From Psococerastis gibbosa (taxonomy: Eukaryota; Arthropoda; Insecta; Psocodea; Psocidae), in NCBI GenBank assembly GCA_963971405.1, contig OZ020484.1, positions 6,014,001-6,078,000 on the forward strand: a stretch of 64,000 nt of DNA. Direction: 5' to 3'. The position numbers were made by a program, and so were the translations under genes. Positions 22,321 to 32,351 of the stretch are shown here, piece by piece. Each line of letters opens with the position of its first letter. Position 1 is the first letter of the stretch. The notes below the pieces were generated by a model that saw only the letters and a program-made list of their open reading frames with translations, was not told the origin of the DNA and ran no database searches.

Positions 22321-23278
22321 TACTTTCCCAAAAAATATTTGGTTCTATGCAGAAAATTATTTTTAGAAGAAATTATGGAAAATTCACGCTCAAAAATTGC
22401 ATTGCGTGCCCTGCTATTATTACTGTGTGGTAATGTATTGGTCTGCCCGATCTAGAATATGCAATTTCATTAGTATTATTATTATAATATAAATTAATAG
22501 ATTCCCTTGGGATAGGGGATATCCAAGGCCATAGTCAGAGGGGGTCCAGGGGGTCCGGACACCCCTCCCCCCTTCCCCAAATGTTTGCAGCGTACACTCG
22601 TTGGAATGGTGTTTTAAGGATTTATAAATGTACGGTATTGAAGTTACCTCACCTTCGGTGACGTCAGATGGACCCCCACCTCCCTCCGAGTGATCCGAAA
22701 TTTATCCATAGGAAAATTATTTACTATGAAATTACTCATTTTCTCAATCTACTAATTGATAAATTAAAAATCATGTTCGAGTAAACTCGGATCGGTTCAT
22801 TTGTATGGTTTTTGCCACACATACACATACATAATACTATTTAATATATCCCTTCCCACAGTCCCACGCTACTATAATGCTTACCCAAGTGCATCCGCTA
22901 GAATGATCTGGGAACATTCCCGTATATCGTAACATCAATATAGCCTATTTTGTTTCTGCATTTTCACAACAACCCAGGACCGTTTTATCCCCTTCAGCCT
23001 TTAACGCTAAAATCTCTCACAAATCATAAACCAATTCATTCCTTCTAAGGAGAAACCCGGCAAATATATTTGTCATTGAAGGGTTGTCAGTCCCACGAGA
23101 TCATGTTCAGTTTTGTTAAATTCCGGCTGACTAGTAGGTTCCTTTTAACAAATACATAATAAGAAATTGATAAATTAATAATATGTAAATAAAAAATATA
23201 ACGTGAAAATCTGCCATTATAGTTTTTCCCATTATAGACATAACTCACAAAATAAATATAAGTTTACTGCAACAGTAC
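22321..23278. other. intron sequence with a short G/C-tract repeat
   Basis: At 22530-22590 the sequence CCAAGGCCATAGTCAGAGGG followed by C-rich tracts resembles one end of the CCGTAGCC TIR elements at 35832, 39832 and 45486. Nothing else is recognised before the exon at 23279. Confidence 0.4.
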
Positions 23279-23517
23279 CTTTATGCCCGTTGCGTATGCT
23301 TCCAAGAAGCGAACTTTCCCCTTATCAATTCCAGAATCAGCGTAAAATTGGTTGAGAAAGTCTTCCCAACACTTTCTAGACGGCTTTATCGATGAAGTCA
23401 TAACATTCATTACGGACTCACAATGAACGTTTTTTAACTTGGCATAGATCCTCCTTGCATTCTTGGCCCTTTGCAATACAAATGATACGCAGCTTTCAGT
23501 TCTTTGAAACCCATCAG
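23279..23517 (-). CDS. fatty acid synthase-like gene, ketosynthase exon with first catalytic-His position (Tyr)
   Basis: A 239-bp exon between acceptor CATATTTTCAG and donor GTACTG, starting in phase 1 and ending in phase 0. It joins in frame to the exon at 24475-24675 to give FDNA-ADGFQRTES, the counterpart of FD-AGNGYxRSE. It continues RIYAKLKNVHC, and FYADSGIDKGKVRFLEAYATG, matching LYxxAGIxPxxVxYVEAHGTG. The EAHGTG catalytic His (His293 in human FASN) is Tyr. The Asn/Gly-rich stretch normally before SGE (NTDGFKEQG) is also not conserved (CESVMNVMTS). No stop interrupts the exon. Confidence 0.9.
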
Positions 23518-24474
23518 CTGAAAATATGCAAAATATGATAAACTTATCAAGCAACCCCAATATTCGTTATTGGCACAATGTCTCACTTCTCGGGGATAAT
23601 CAATTTTTGAGCTATCGTGCGGAAATCAGAAGATAAAAATCCTTTTCGGCTCTGGCCGATCAGGTGTAGGGAGTTTCCGCAAGCCCTGCTTTGCCTCTAC
23701 GCTACCTATTTGCTAGGTATGTAATAAAAAATAAAAAAATACTTCAATATTTTCCTGACCACAACATCAACACACAAAACACTCTTTTGCTCCAAATTTC
23801 GAAGCACAATGATGACTATTCAATGATGACTTTCAAAATGGTGGCCAGATATTCACTTTTTGATGAAATGCGGCCACATTTACAAATGCAACCCTTCAAA
23901 TTGTTTTGTTGTAATAGTTGTTAATCAGGGTAAGTCACTGTAATTCGCCGGAACAAATCAGTCCATAACTTTCCAGCTTGTGGCTAATCAAAATTTCAAA
24001 AAAAATATTTATCAAGTTGAAAAATTTCGAACATTGCTTTTTCCGCACTGTCCCCAATATTCTAAGAAAATATATTGTGGATAATGTAAGAATAAACATT
24101 TATATCGTATGGTAAAATATTAATTTGAGTTTTCCTTTAGCAGCCGTTAACTATAGACTCATGGATTTGGTTCAAGCAGATATGATATTGAGTTTGTCGG
24201 TGAATTGTGAGCTTAGTTACCTCTGCTGTTTCACCTAGAAAATTGTCAGGTGAGACAAGAGAGCAAGTAGGTATTAGTATAAGTATAAGAGAGTAAGAAA
24301 GTATTATGGATCAACTGATCAACATCCTGTTTCTACCATCTATATCAATATGACGTGGTCAGTAAGTTCTCTTATGGTAAGCTTGTGTATTTCAGTATCA
24401 TCTCAAACGGACTGTATGATTCTAAGTTAAGATCGAAAATTTGGACTGTATTATTCTAGTGGCAATCGCTCTAC

Positions 24475-24675
24475 CTGCATTATCGAAGGCACGGGTGTTG
24501 CCGCTTGCACATAGCCACCCCAGTTCGTTCATATCTGCGGTAATCTTTTCCGTTATTAGTAGGTTTCCGGTAGTTACCACAGCTATATCGCAGCGTCCTT
24601 CCTTGACGTCCCTCCAGCCCAATTCCAAAGCCCGCATTCCTCCACTGTTGGCGCTATCGATTGCAGAACTATGAC
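24475..24675 (-). CDS. fatty acid synthase-like gene, ketosynthase nucleophile exon (Cys replaced by Asn)
   Basis: A 201-bp exon (2 + 66 codons + 1) between acceptor TTGCCTCTAG and donor GTAGAG. Its phases fit both neighbours. Active animal enzymes have DTACSSS here, with the nucleophilic Cys (Cys161 in human FASN); this exon has DSANSGG. Flanking residues are well kept: ALELGWRDVKEGRCDIAVV aligns with the AL--AY-AI--G-CD-AIVGG block, and LGWLCASGNTRAFDNA with LGxLSPxGxCKxFDxxG. In active enzymes this domain condenses acyl and malonyl units in the cytosol; without the nucleophile this protein should not. The exon lies in a TE-rich locus yet carries no stop or frameshift. A fast-evolving paralogue or a young unitary pseudogene are both possible. 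Confidence 0.9.
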
Positions 24676-24769
24676 CTAGAGGCAAATAAATATATTATGT
24701 GTATACAGTACCATTGGATTTGGACATACCTTACTAACATAATTTGTCCGGGCCTAGGACACGTTGTTC

Positions 24770-24970
24770 CAAAACATTGCGGCCTGAATGGCCTTGTCAT
24801 TGGCGTCCGAAATATCTATCTGGGACACAGCTTCTTCTAGTCTCGGGCAAACCAGAAGGTGGCCGTCGTCTTGTTATTGTCCGCATTCGCAAGTCCGGTC
24901 TTCCGCCAGTCCCCACCTACACAGGTTCGCACGGCATCTTATAACCCCCGTTCTTAGCCTATTGAGGCTT
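24770..24970 (-). pseudogene. LINE C-terminal zinc-finger fragment
   Basis: The minus strand reads LNRLRTGVIRCRANLCRWGL, ending TCECGQ-stop-QDDGHLLVCPRL. This is the CxC...H...C finger found at the C-terminus of many LINE polyproteins, followed by an Asn/Ala-rich segment ending at a natural-looking stop. One internal stop breaks it. It lies in the intron between the exons at 25611-25778 and 24475-24675. Confidence 0.7.
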
Positions 24971-25610
24971 CACCATGTTGAGTACTGTAGTTGAGCTCCG
25001 ATTTGGACATGCTGACTATATGTATTTGTGATACGTAGGTATGCTTCACAAAATCAGGCAATTTATGTGAGGACCATTTAAGTATGCAACAGTATAACCA
25101 TTTTTATAGTCTTTCAAATTCAGTGCTGCTTAGATGTAAAATTGGTTGGATAGTCCTAACACAAGATGGTCAGTCTTATCCGACATTAATATTAGCCCAT
25201 CTAGTTTGCTAAAATTCCAGTAAAGCTGGAGTTTAGGTCCATATGTTGTTATGTAGGTACCGTTATGAGCATTAATGTGTCACAGATTTTTCGATCCCCA
25301 AAACCTTGTGCTCCCTGAGCAATTCTTGAAAAGTGCCGAAATTTTCATAATTTGATAAATTGGACAATGTCATATTAAGCAATTGCATAATACGGCATAG
25401 AACTACAGTCAAATGTACATATTAGTCTATAACCTTGCATATATTTTATTTTCCCAACTTGGCAACGCTGATAATGGTCGAAATTGGTTTAAGTATAGGC
25501 ACCGAGCAAGAGACTACAAAAAGGATTTGCAGACTACCCCCCACCCCTATACGCTCCTAATTTCTGGCTAACAGTGTATAATTATGTAGTCATATGGACA
25601 GTCTACTCAC

Positions 25611-25778
25611 CTGTCGCTCCTAAGAAAAATGAGACTCTGTTAGCGGCTAAAGCCCTGTTATATCCTAAGATTACGTAGGGACTTAATCTCAGTGAAAAAT
25701 CGTAAAAATCTCCATCGCCTCTGGGAGCACTCGCGTAAACTTCGGTAATGCACTTTTTCGCGTCGTTGGCTGTGATCC
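25611..25778 (-). CDS. fatty acid synthase-like gene, ketosynthase exon
   Basis: A 168-bp exon (2 + 55 codons + 1) between acceptor GATGTTTTAG and consensus donor GTGAGT. It encodes ITANDAKKCITEVYAS and ends YNRALAANRVSFFLGATG. That end aligns with the CxRAMxANRxSFxFDFxG segment just before the nucleophile block of animal fatty acid synthases. The split Gly codon joins the next exon correctly. The split codon at the 5-prime side (N plus GG) predicts an upstream exon ending in phase 1 within the GVxxG strand; that exon was not found. Confidence 0.88.
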
Positions 25779-26615
25779 CTAAAACATCACATCAATATGA
25801 TTTTCACACAGAACACGTCATGCATGGAGGCAAGCTTGGCATTCCTTCTCCCGTTTTCAATATGCTGCTCGGTCCTCGGCCTCAAGTCTGTCTTTCATTC
25901 CGGCGGCTATTACGACTAAGTTCCGGTCAATTGTGGTGAATCAGGGGTAAAGTTTTGGAATGGTGGCGGGGGCAAAACTAAATAGACCTTATGCCGTCAT
26001 CAGGCTCTTCGTAAGGATATTTTCCGCATAGGCTTCCCCTTTCACGGAATCACAGATTCACAAAAATTTAAAGCGTTTGATTGTTGTGAACTTCGAATGA
26101 TGTAGGACCTGAAGGGCAAATTTGAAAATATAAGTGCAAAATAGTACGGTATTACGCATATTAATATAATATTTACTATACTATATAATAATATAGTAAA
26201 GTATAAATGTAGATTTTACAAAGCTAACTAAGGAATTCATATTGCTACAAACTCGTGGGTCCGGGGGTCTCCATGAACCACGTCTTACAATGCTCGAGGC
26301 TGGGGGGGGGGGGGCGGCAAAATGCCCCAGCAATCTGCGGCCCGATCATGGCGATTTTAATACCGGGGGTAATATAATACCATGTCACGTGATGGTATTA
26401 ATTCAATTGTTTAAAATATATGAATATGTGTTTTAATTTTTGATGTTGCAAGCAGGGGCGTTTAACTTCAATGGAGGTTTTCGTTATACGCGGGAACTGT
26501 TCTGATTGGCTCTGATCCTAACGCACGATAGCCAACCGTGAAATTATAATTTTTTTAATTTTATGTTGGCAGTACCTGTTTGTTATTTAACTTACTCATT
26601 GAACTATGAGTAGCA
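25779..26615. other. intron sequence, no gene
   Basis: Non-coding by inspection. A run of 12 G lies at about 26303-26314. No transposon domain was recognised. Confidence 0.4.
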
Positions 26616-27557
26616 CTAATCTCAGGCCCGTCCAGGCCAGGCCAGGCCAGGGCATTATGACGTCATCGTCATTGGCGTCGACTGCGGGGAGATAAGTCGT
26701 GGAATCACAACTTGTGCCGGTGACTCAGCGGTGAGGCGCGATCTTATTATCTTTTTATATAGGCTATTGCAGAACACTTCGTGCCTGTTGATTCTGACTG
26801 TCAATATAGTTTTTTTTTATTCTTTCATCTTTGTTTTTATTAATTAACAACATAAGCCTACTATATAGCCTGTAGACTATACCAAATCTACATTACTTAG
26901 CCCTTAGGCTACAAGCTGTCGAAGCCTAAACCATCTCTACGAAGACTGAAAATTAATAGGCCTAGTTAAAGACCTAAATCATTTACATTACATTCCAACG
27001 GTCAATAATCCGTCATTTGTGCATTAAAAAATTGATAAGATGTTTGTTTTAAGGAGATTATTATGTAGACACTTAACTTATCTATTATAAATTAAGTTAT
27101 AATATGTAGAGATACCTATCAATAATAAGTCTCCACCATATTTTAACTTAATATGCAATTGATAAATTAAGTATCTACATAATAGTCTCCTTAAAACAAA
27201 CATCTCATCAATTTTTAATGCACAAATGACGGATTATTAACAGATGGAATAGCCGCCTAATACTAATTAATTATTCAATTAATAATAAAAGCATTATTAC
27301 TGGAAGGCTGACACAAAACTAGTCTCTCCCCACGTTATGCGCCAATGAAACCTACACAAAATTTATTATTTATTGAGATGGTAAACAAAAATGTTACGTG
27401 TAGTTTTATCGTATCATTATAATATAATTAAGTGAAATTATATTAAAAATGTAATGTTTATTCAATAAATTAACATTTAAAACTAAAATAAATAAATTTG
27501 TATTTTTCTTTTGTCTGTGGTCTAAAATAAGGCCGGCCTGGCCTGGCCTGAGATTAG
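26616..27557. repeat. inverted-repeat unit with CTAATCTCAGGCC ends
   Basis: The left end CTAATCTCAGGCC followed by tandem CCAGG units is mirrored by GGCCTGAGATTAG at the right end with tandem GGCCT units. The 942-bp unit has no coding capacity and encloses the palindrome at 26998-27250. The LINE ORF1 begins directly at its right border. No target duplication was identified. Confidence 0.6.
26998..27250. mobile_element. MITE-like palindrome
   Basis: Arms of about 80 bp are nearly perfect inverted copies. AATAATCCGTCATTTGTGCA and GATGTTTGTTTTAAGGAGA on the left are mirrored by TCTCCTTAAAACAAACATC and TGCACAAATGACGGATTATT on the right. The arms meet around an AT-rich centre. The short length, lack of ORF and long arms fit a foldback or MITE element. 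Confidence 0.8.
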
Positions 27558-27565
27558 GGAATGCC

Positions 27566-28810
27566 TTGAAGGGAGTTATATATACCATAGACATAGTAAA
27601 ACTATTCGATGTGAAAGACAGTAGTTCCTGTAGTTCGGAGAGTCTTATTAAAAGATTGGTTTCACAGCTTCCAGCTGTCCATCAGGTATTACAAAAGAAT
27701 CCGTCCCCAGGTCTAATCGTCACAGCAGTAAGCAAAGACTCAGCAATTCTAGAAGGGGATGAAGAAAAACCTGTAAGTGACTCCCGCAGAACAATTATTG
27801 GTTTTCTAGAAAATGATGAAAAAATTGAGGACCAAATTCTTGAGGCCTTAAGAAAAATTAAACCAATTATTGCTAACGTTCCAACGAAGAAATGTACTAT
27901 AACAGTTTCTGGGTTAACCGATGCTGAAAAACTCCGAAAGTTTATTGAATGCTTATATAGAGATCTAAAAATGGAGGTGGGTGTTTGGGCACCAGACAAT
28001 TCAAAAGCCAAATTTGGCAAGCCGAATCCAAGAAATGAAACAATCGTTGTTAAACGTAATACTGGTGAGTCCTTTGCTGATGTGGTCTCAAAAATTAAGT
28101 CTGAAATTAAACCTAAGGCGATGGGGGTCACTGTAAAGAAGCTGACCCAAACTCAACAGGGGGACATTAGAGTCGTCGTAAAGGAAACAAGAATAGGAGC
28201 AAATCAGGCGCTTGTGGCAGAAATCCGAGCCAAAACAAACTCTGATGTGATAGTGACTAATAAATTAAAACCGGTTATAATCAGCGGATTGGATGAAACA
28301 GTGAGCCAGACGGAACTTAAAGAAACCTTAGCACAATACCTGTCTGCTGATGAGAACTCTTTTCAAGTTGGCACTTTGCGACTCAATCAATTCGGGACCT
28401 GTAGTGTGGTAGTGAGGATGCCAACCAATATTGCTCTAAAAGCTATAAATATGGCCTCTATGAGTGTTGGCTGGGTAAAAGCCAAAATCAGAGAAATGGT
28501 AATTCCTGACTTTTGCTCATGCTGCCAGAAATTCGGGCACAGAAAGTGCGATAACAGCCAAAGGCTTCCAGAGAGATGCAGACGGTGTGGAGACCAAGGC
28601 CATAGGGCGAAGGGCTGCGTGCAGCCCTTAAAGTGTTACATATGTGAATGTGTCGGACACAGAGTAGATTCAATGGCCTGCCCAGTTTATCGGGAGGCCG
28701 TGAGGGCGGTGGACAGATCAAGGAGAATACTATCGGGAAAGGGGCAAAATTCTAAGGAGAATATGTCGGACATTCCCTCTCAAACTGCTGAACAAAGATT
28801 GCCATTATGA
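27566..28810 (+). CDS. LINE ORF1, Gag-like nucleic-acid-binding protein
   Basis: A 414-codon frame open from its 5-prime border. The first codon counted is TTG and no ATG is near the start, so the N-terminus is probably truncated. The middle contains two paired alpha-beta segments (TITVSGLTDAEKLRKF and PVIISGLDETVSQTEL) that look like tandem RRM-like folds. The C-terminus has three CCHC knuckles: CSCCQKFGHRKC, CRRCGDQGHRAKGC and CYICECVGHRVDSMAC. Such proteins coat LINE RNA. The stop overlaps the ORF2 start by four bases. Confidence 0.88.
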   Translation: MKGVIYTIDIVKLFDVKDSSSCSSESLIKRLVSQLPAVHQVLQKNPSPGLIVTAVSKDSAILEGDEEKPVSDSRRTIIGFLENDEKIEDQILEALRKIKPIIANVPTKKCTITVSGLTDAEKLRKFIECLYRDLKMEVGVWAPDNSKAKFGKPNPRNETIVVKRNTGESFADVVSKIKSEIKPKAMGVTVKKLTQTQQGDIRVVVKETRIGANQALVAEIRAKTNSDVIVTNKLKPVIISGLDETVSQTELKETLAQYLSADENSFQVGTLRLNQFGTCSVVVRMPTNIALKAINMASMSVGWVKAKIREMVIPDFCSCCQKFGHRKCDNSQRLPERCRRCGDQGHRAKGCVQPLKCYICECVGHRVDSMACPVYREAVRAVDRSRRILSGKGQNSKENMSDIPSQTAEQRLPL

Positions 28811-30936
28811 TGCTTAAAATCATACAAATTAACTTGCAGCATGCAATTGCAGCCACTGCAGTTTTTGTACAGACAATGGTGTGTGAAAATTTCAATATAG
28901 CACTAATTCAGGAGCCCTATACTGGAAATGATGGTGTAGTACGCGGTCTTTTCGGATTTAAGGGCAAACTATTCGTTTGCAAACCTAGTGAAAACCCCTG
29001 GGCAGCTATACTGACTGAAGGGATCCCAGCAGAAATGCTTCCTCAATTTCTCACCCGAGACTTAGTTGCGATTGCTGTGACAATAAACGGGACCCGAATG
29101 GTAATAGCATCTGCCTATTTTTCGCACTCTGAAGAGTCTCCGCCTTCAGAGGTCATCAGTCTGGTGCAGCACTGTAGAAAAGAAAATCTCCAAATATTAA
29201 TAGGCTGTGATGCAAACTCACACAATACTGCATGGGGAAGTACTGATATAAACCAACGCGGTATAGATCTCATGGAATTCATATGTGAGGAAAACTTGCT
29301 GCTACACAACCGAGGAGCTAAGCCTACCTTTTGCACTGCTGTGAGGAAGGAAGTGCTCGACATCACTATTAGTAGCCAAAGCCTTGGGAGACATGTCAAA
29401 GATTGGACTGTATCGGACAATGAGAGCCTCTCTGACCACAAACAAATCACCTATCACATTGAGGTGCAACCTTTTGTTACAGAGGAGAGCGGCCGAAATC
29501 GCCGAAAGACAAACTGGGTTGAATATCTAAATGCGCTGCAAAATCTCTTACCTGATTGTGTAAAGCAGTGTTCAGCAGTAGATGATGTTGAAGATTACTG
29601 TCAACAAATAACGACAGCTATTGTAACGGCGTACAAGTCAAACTGCCCATGCATTGTAAAAAACATGAGAAACGGAACAAAATGGTGGAATAGCGAGATA
29701 GAAAAGCTACGCCGAAAAACTCGCATGCTAAACAATAGGCTGCATAGAACTGGAAGTAAATTTGATGCACGAAACCTAAAGCAGGCCAGGGGTGAATACA
29801 AAAAGGCTATAAGACATTCAAAGAGGCGCACTTGGCGCAATTTCTGCGAAGAGATCTCAACGTTGCCTCAAATCACCCGTCTTCAAAAAGCTCTGTCAAA
29901 GGACAAAAGAGTTGTGAGTGGTCCCCTTACAACTACCAACGGCTGCTTTACAACAAACTATGAAGAAGCTCTGATGGAACTTATGAAGACACACTTCCCT
30001 GAGTGCATATTTGTACAAGATGACCCAGATCACTATGACGAATACGGACCTCTTCTCTCAGATAGTAAATTTGCCATTACGGAAGAAAAGATTTCACACG
30101 CTATAGGTTCGTTTTCTCCCTACAAAGCACCGGGAGTAGATGAGATTTTTCCCGCACTTCTTCAACAAGGCGCAAAATTACTGACTCCCCATCTGACTGC
30201 CCTATTCACATCATGCCTACGACTAGGGTATATCCCCAAACTGTGGAGTCAAATCACAGTCGTCTTCATTCCTAAACCTGGCAAGGCAGACTACACGCAA
30301 CCGAAAGCTTTCCGGCCTATAAGTCTTAGCTCATTCCTCTTAAAAACAATGGAGCGCATTGTAAACTGGGAATTAAGAGATCGTCTGCAAGGGGATTGGG
30401 CACTACATGATGGACAACACGCTTTTAGGCCAGGAAGGTCTACAGAATCGGCCCTTCATCGCTTAGTTTCATATATTGAAAATGGTCTGGAACATAAACA
30501 GTTTCTTCTTTGTAGTTTTCTGGACATAGAAGGGGCGTTCAACAACGTTACGTTCCAAGCGGTTGAAGACGCACTCAAGAGAAAAGGCGTGGATCCGCTT
30601 ATTATTAGATGGATTGTAAGAATGCTGAAACAAAGAACAATTATCTCTCAAAGGGGCACCTACAAAGTGACTGCAAATGTCCGAAGGGGATGTCCACAAG
30701 GTGGGGTGTGCTCACCAATTGTCTGGTGTCTCGTTATAGACCTATTGCTCAGTATCTTAGGCGAACTGAGATATTTTGTGCAAGCATACTGTGATGATGT
30801 AGTGGTTGGAGTCACAGGAATAGATCAGACTGTTGTTTTCGACCTAATGAAACGAGCGCTACAAATAATCTCAAACTGGTGTCAAGACAAGGGATTTGGC
30901 ATTAATCCGACCAAGACTGAAGTAGTTCTATTTTAA
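28807..30936 (+). CDS. LINE ORF2 N-terminal part: AP-type endonuclease and reverse transcriptase
   Basis: A 709-codon frame. The endonuclease starts IIQINLQHAIAATAVF and contains IALIQEPYTG (catalytic Glu), CDANSHNTAWGS and SDHKQITYHI (catalytic Asp-His near the domain end). The reverse transcriptase includes YKAPGVDEIFPALLQ, FRPISLSSFLLKTMERI, HAFRPGRSTESALHRL, CSFLDIEGAFNNV, RRGCPQGGVCSP and the palm AYCDDVVVG near residue 660. It nicks target DNA and copies the element RNA from the nick. It ends prematurely at VVLF-stop through a one-base shift; the protein continues at 30955. Confidence 0.92.
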   Translation: MMLKIIQINLQHAIAATAVFVQTMVCENFNIALIQEPYTGNDGVVRGLFGFKGKLFVCKPSENPWAAILTEGIPAEMLPQFLTRDLVAIAVTINGTRMVIASAYFSHSEESPPSEVISLVQHCRKENLQILIGCDANSHNTAWGSTDINQRGIDLMEFICEENLLLHNRGAKPTFCTAVRKEVLDITISSQSLGRHVKDWTVSDNESLSDHKQITYHIEVQPFVTEESGRNRRKTNWVEYLNALQNLLPDCVKQCSAVDDVEDYCQQITTAIVTAYKSNCPCIVKNMRNGTKWWNSEIEKLRRKTRMLNNRLHRTGSKFDARNLKQARGEYKKAIRHSKRRTWRNFCEEISTLPQITRLQKALSKDKRVVSGPLTTTNGCFTTNYEEALMELMKTHFPECIFVQDDPDHYDEYGPLLSDSKFAITEEKISHAIGSFSPYKAPGVDEIFPALLQQGAKLLTPHLTALFTSCLRLGYIPKLWSQITVVFIPKPGKADYTQPKAFRPISLSSFLLKTMERIVNWELRDRLQGDWALHDGQHAFRPGRSTESALHRLVSYIENGLEHKQFLLCSFLDIEGAFNNVTFQAVEDALKRKGVDPLIIRWIVRMLKQRTIISQRGTYKVTANVRRGCPQGGVCSPIVWCLVIDLLLSILGELRYFVQAYCDDVVVGVTGIDQTVVFDLMKRALQIISNWCQDKGFGINPTKTEVVLF

Positions 30937-30954
30937 AGGAAGAGGAATCTACCC

Positions 30955-31326
30955 GTGGCACCGGAACTGACCCTAAATGGGCTAGTGCTGACAGTTACAA
31001 ATAGTGTGAAATACTTAGGAGTGCATATTGATAGCAAGCTTCTGTGGAACGTTCAATTACAAGCTGCCATAGCCAAGGCTAGAGCGATAATGTGGACTCT
31101 AAGAGGGTGCTTTAGCAACACATGGGGGCTCTCACCAAAAGTAATGAGGTGGCTCTACCTTGCAGTTATTCGACCAGCGCTCACATATGGATGTGTGGTG
31201 TGGTGGAAAAGAACACAGCTTAAAACATGTAGAGAACAGCTCAAGAAGCTTCAAAGATTTATATGTATAGCAATAACGGGGGCTATACGTTCTACTCCTA
31301 CTTCTGCACTTGAAAACTTGCGATAA
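30955..31326 (+). pseudogene. LINE ORF2 thumb region, frameshifted
   Basis: Continues the reverse transcriptase C-terminally in another frame: NSVKYLGVHIDSKLLWN, GLSPKVMRWLYLAVIRPA and LTYGCVVWWKR. A second frameshift near 31322 separates it from the RNase H frame. Both shifts look like small indels in the copy rather than programmed sites. Confidence 0.85.
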
Positions 31327-31331
31327 AAAGA

Positions 31332-32060
31332 TTGCAATTGGCAAGAACAATCAGTCCCCAGCTAACAGCTGGCGGACATGCTACCTCTCTGGTGCAAGAA
31401 CAAAAAGATGAATTACTGATGCCCTGTGACCGTATCCAGAAAGAGTGGGCGTTTGACTGCACAAGCTCTATGTATATTCCAGATCGGGCAGAATGGCTAG
31501 CTGCTACGACATGTGACGAAAACAACGTAGATCTTACATGGTACACAGATGGTTCAAGACAAAACAATCATGCTGGGTTGGGCGCGTACTGCCCAGAGTT
31601 TAATGTAGCTATCACCAAGCCGCTAGGAAGATTTAGCACAGTCTTCCAAGCTGAGGTGAAGGCAATATCAGAAGCAGTATCGTGGTGCAATGAAAATGAT
31701 ATCAATGATAGAAGTATCGTAGTATGTTTTGATAGCCAGGCTGCAATCCGAGCAATTAGACATCCAATGGTGAGGTCCGCTATCGTGAAGGAGTGCAAGA
31801 CTAACTGCAAAAAAGCCATGATCAGAAATACTGTATGCCTCAAGTGGGTCCCTGGACACTCAGGAATTCAAGGGAATGAAAAGGCGGACGAGCTTGCTCG
31901 AGAAGGATCTAGTAACAACCTACTCGGACCGGAACCCTGCCTTCCAATAGCCTGGGCAAACTTTAAGACTGTGTTTAACGAGGAGCTAAAAGCACGATTC
32001 CTAAAGGAATGGCGAAAGTCGGCTGGCCTAGCCCACTCCAACATAAATAATGCGATTACT
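31332..32060 (+). pseudogene. LINE ORF2 RNase H domain
   Basis: The domain contains LTWYTDGSRQNNHAGLGAY (first Asp), FQAEVKAISEAVSW (Glu), VVCFDSQAAIRAI (second Asp) and KWVPGHSGIQGNEKADELA (His and final Asp), so all four catalytic acidic positions and the His are present. It removes RNA from the hybrid during insertion. The open frame continues to 32243, but codons after about 32060 belong to the inserted Penelope-like element. Confidence 0.9.
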
Positions 32061-32102
32061 CGTGACTTTGTGGTATTTCATTTTAATAAACAAAAAAAAC
32101 AA

Positions 32103-32351
32103 CGTGGCTGGTTACCTATTCCTAACCTACTAGCTAGATCTATTAGAGGGGATGATTGTGTGAATGTTATGTCGTTTGTTAATTTTTCCCTATTGTGTAA
32201 AGCTCTTTTGATTTACACATTTTCAAAAAAATTTAAAGTGTAACTTTTCTTTATTTTGTGTAGGGCTGTCCAATTGTTAGGATCGAATGTGTGATTTTCC
32301 GAGTTAAGGTGTTTCGCGAATGTGCTGTTGGTGTTGGTGTCTCCTATACCT
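32103..32351. repeat. inverted arm, left, of the Penelope-like element
   Basis: Reverse complement of 33201-33443 with few differences. It contains the last about 45 codons of the GIY-YIG ORF plus its 3-prime flank. The two arms could fold into a hairpin of about 240 bp with a 850-base loop. Confidence 0.9.
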
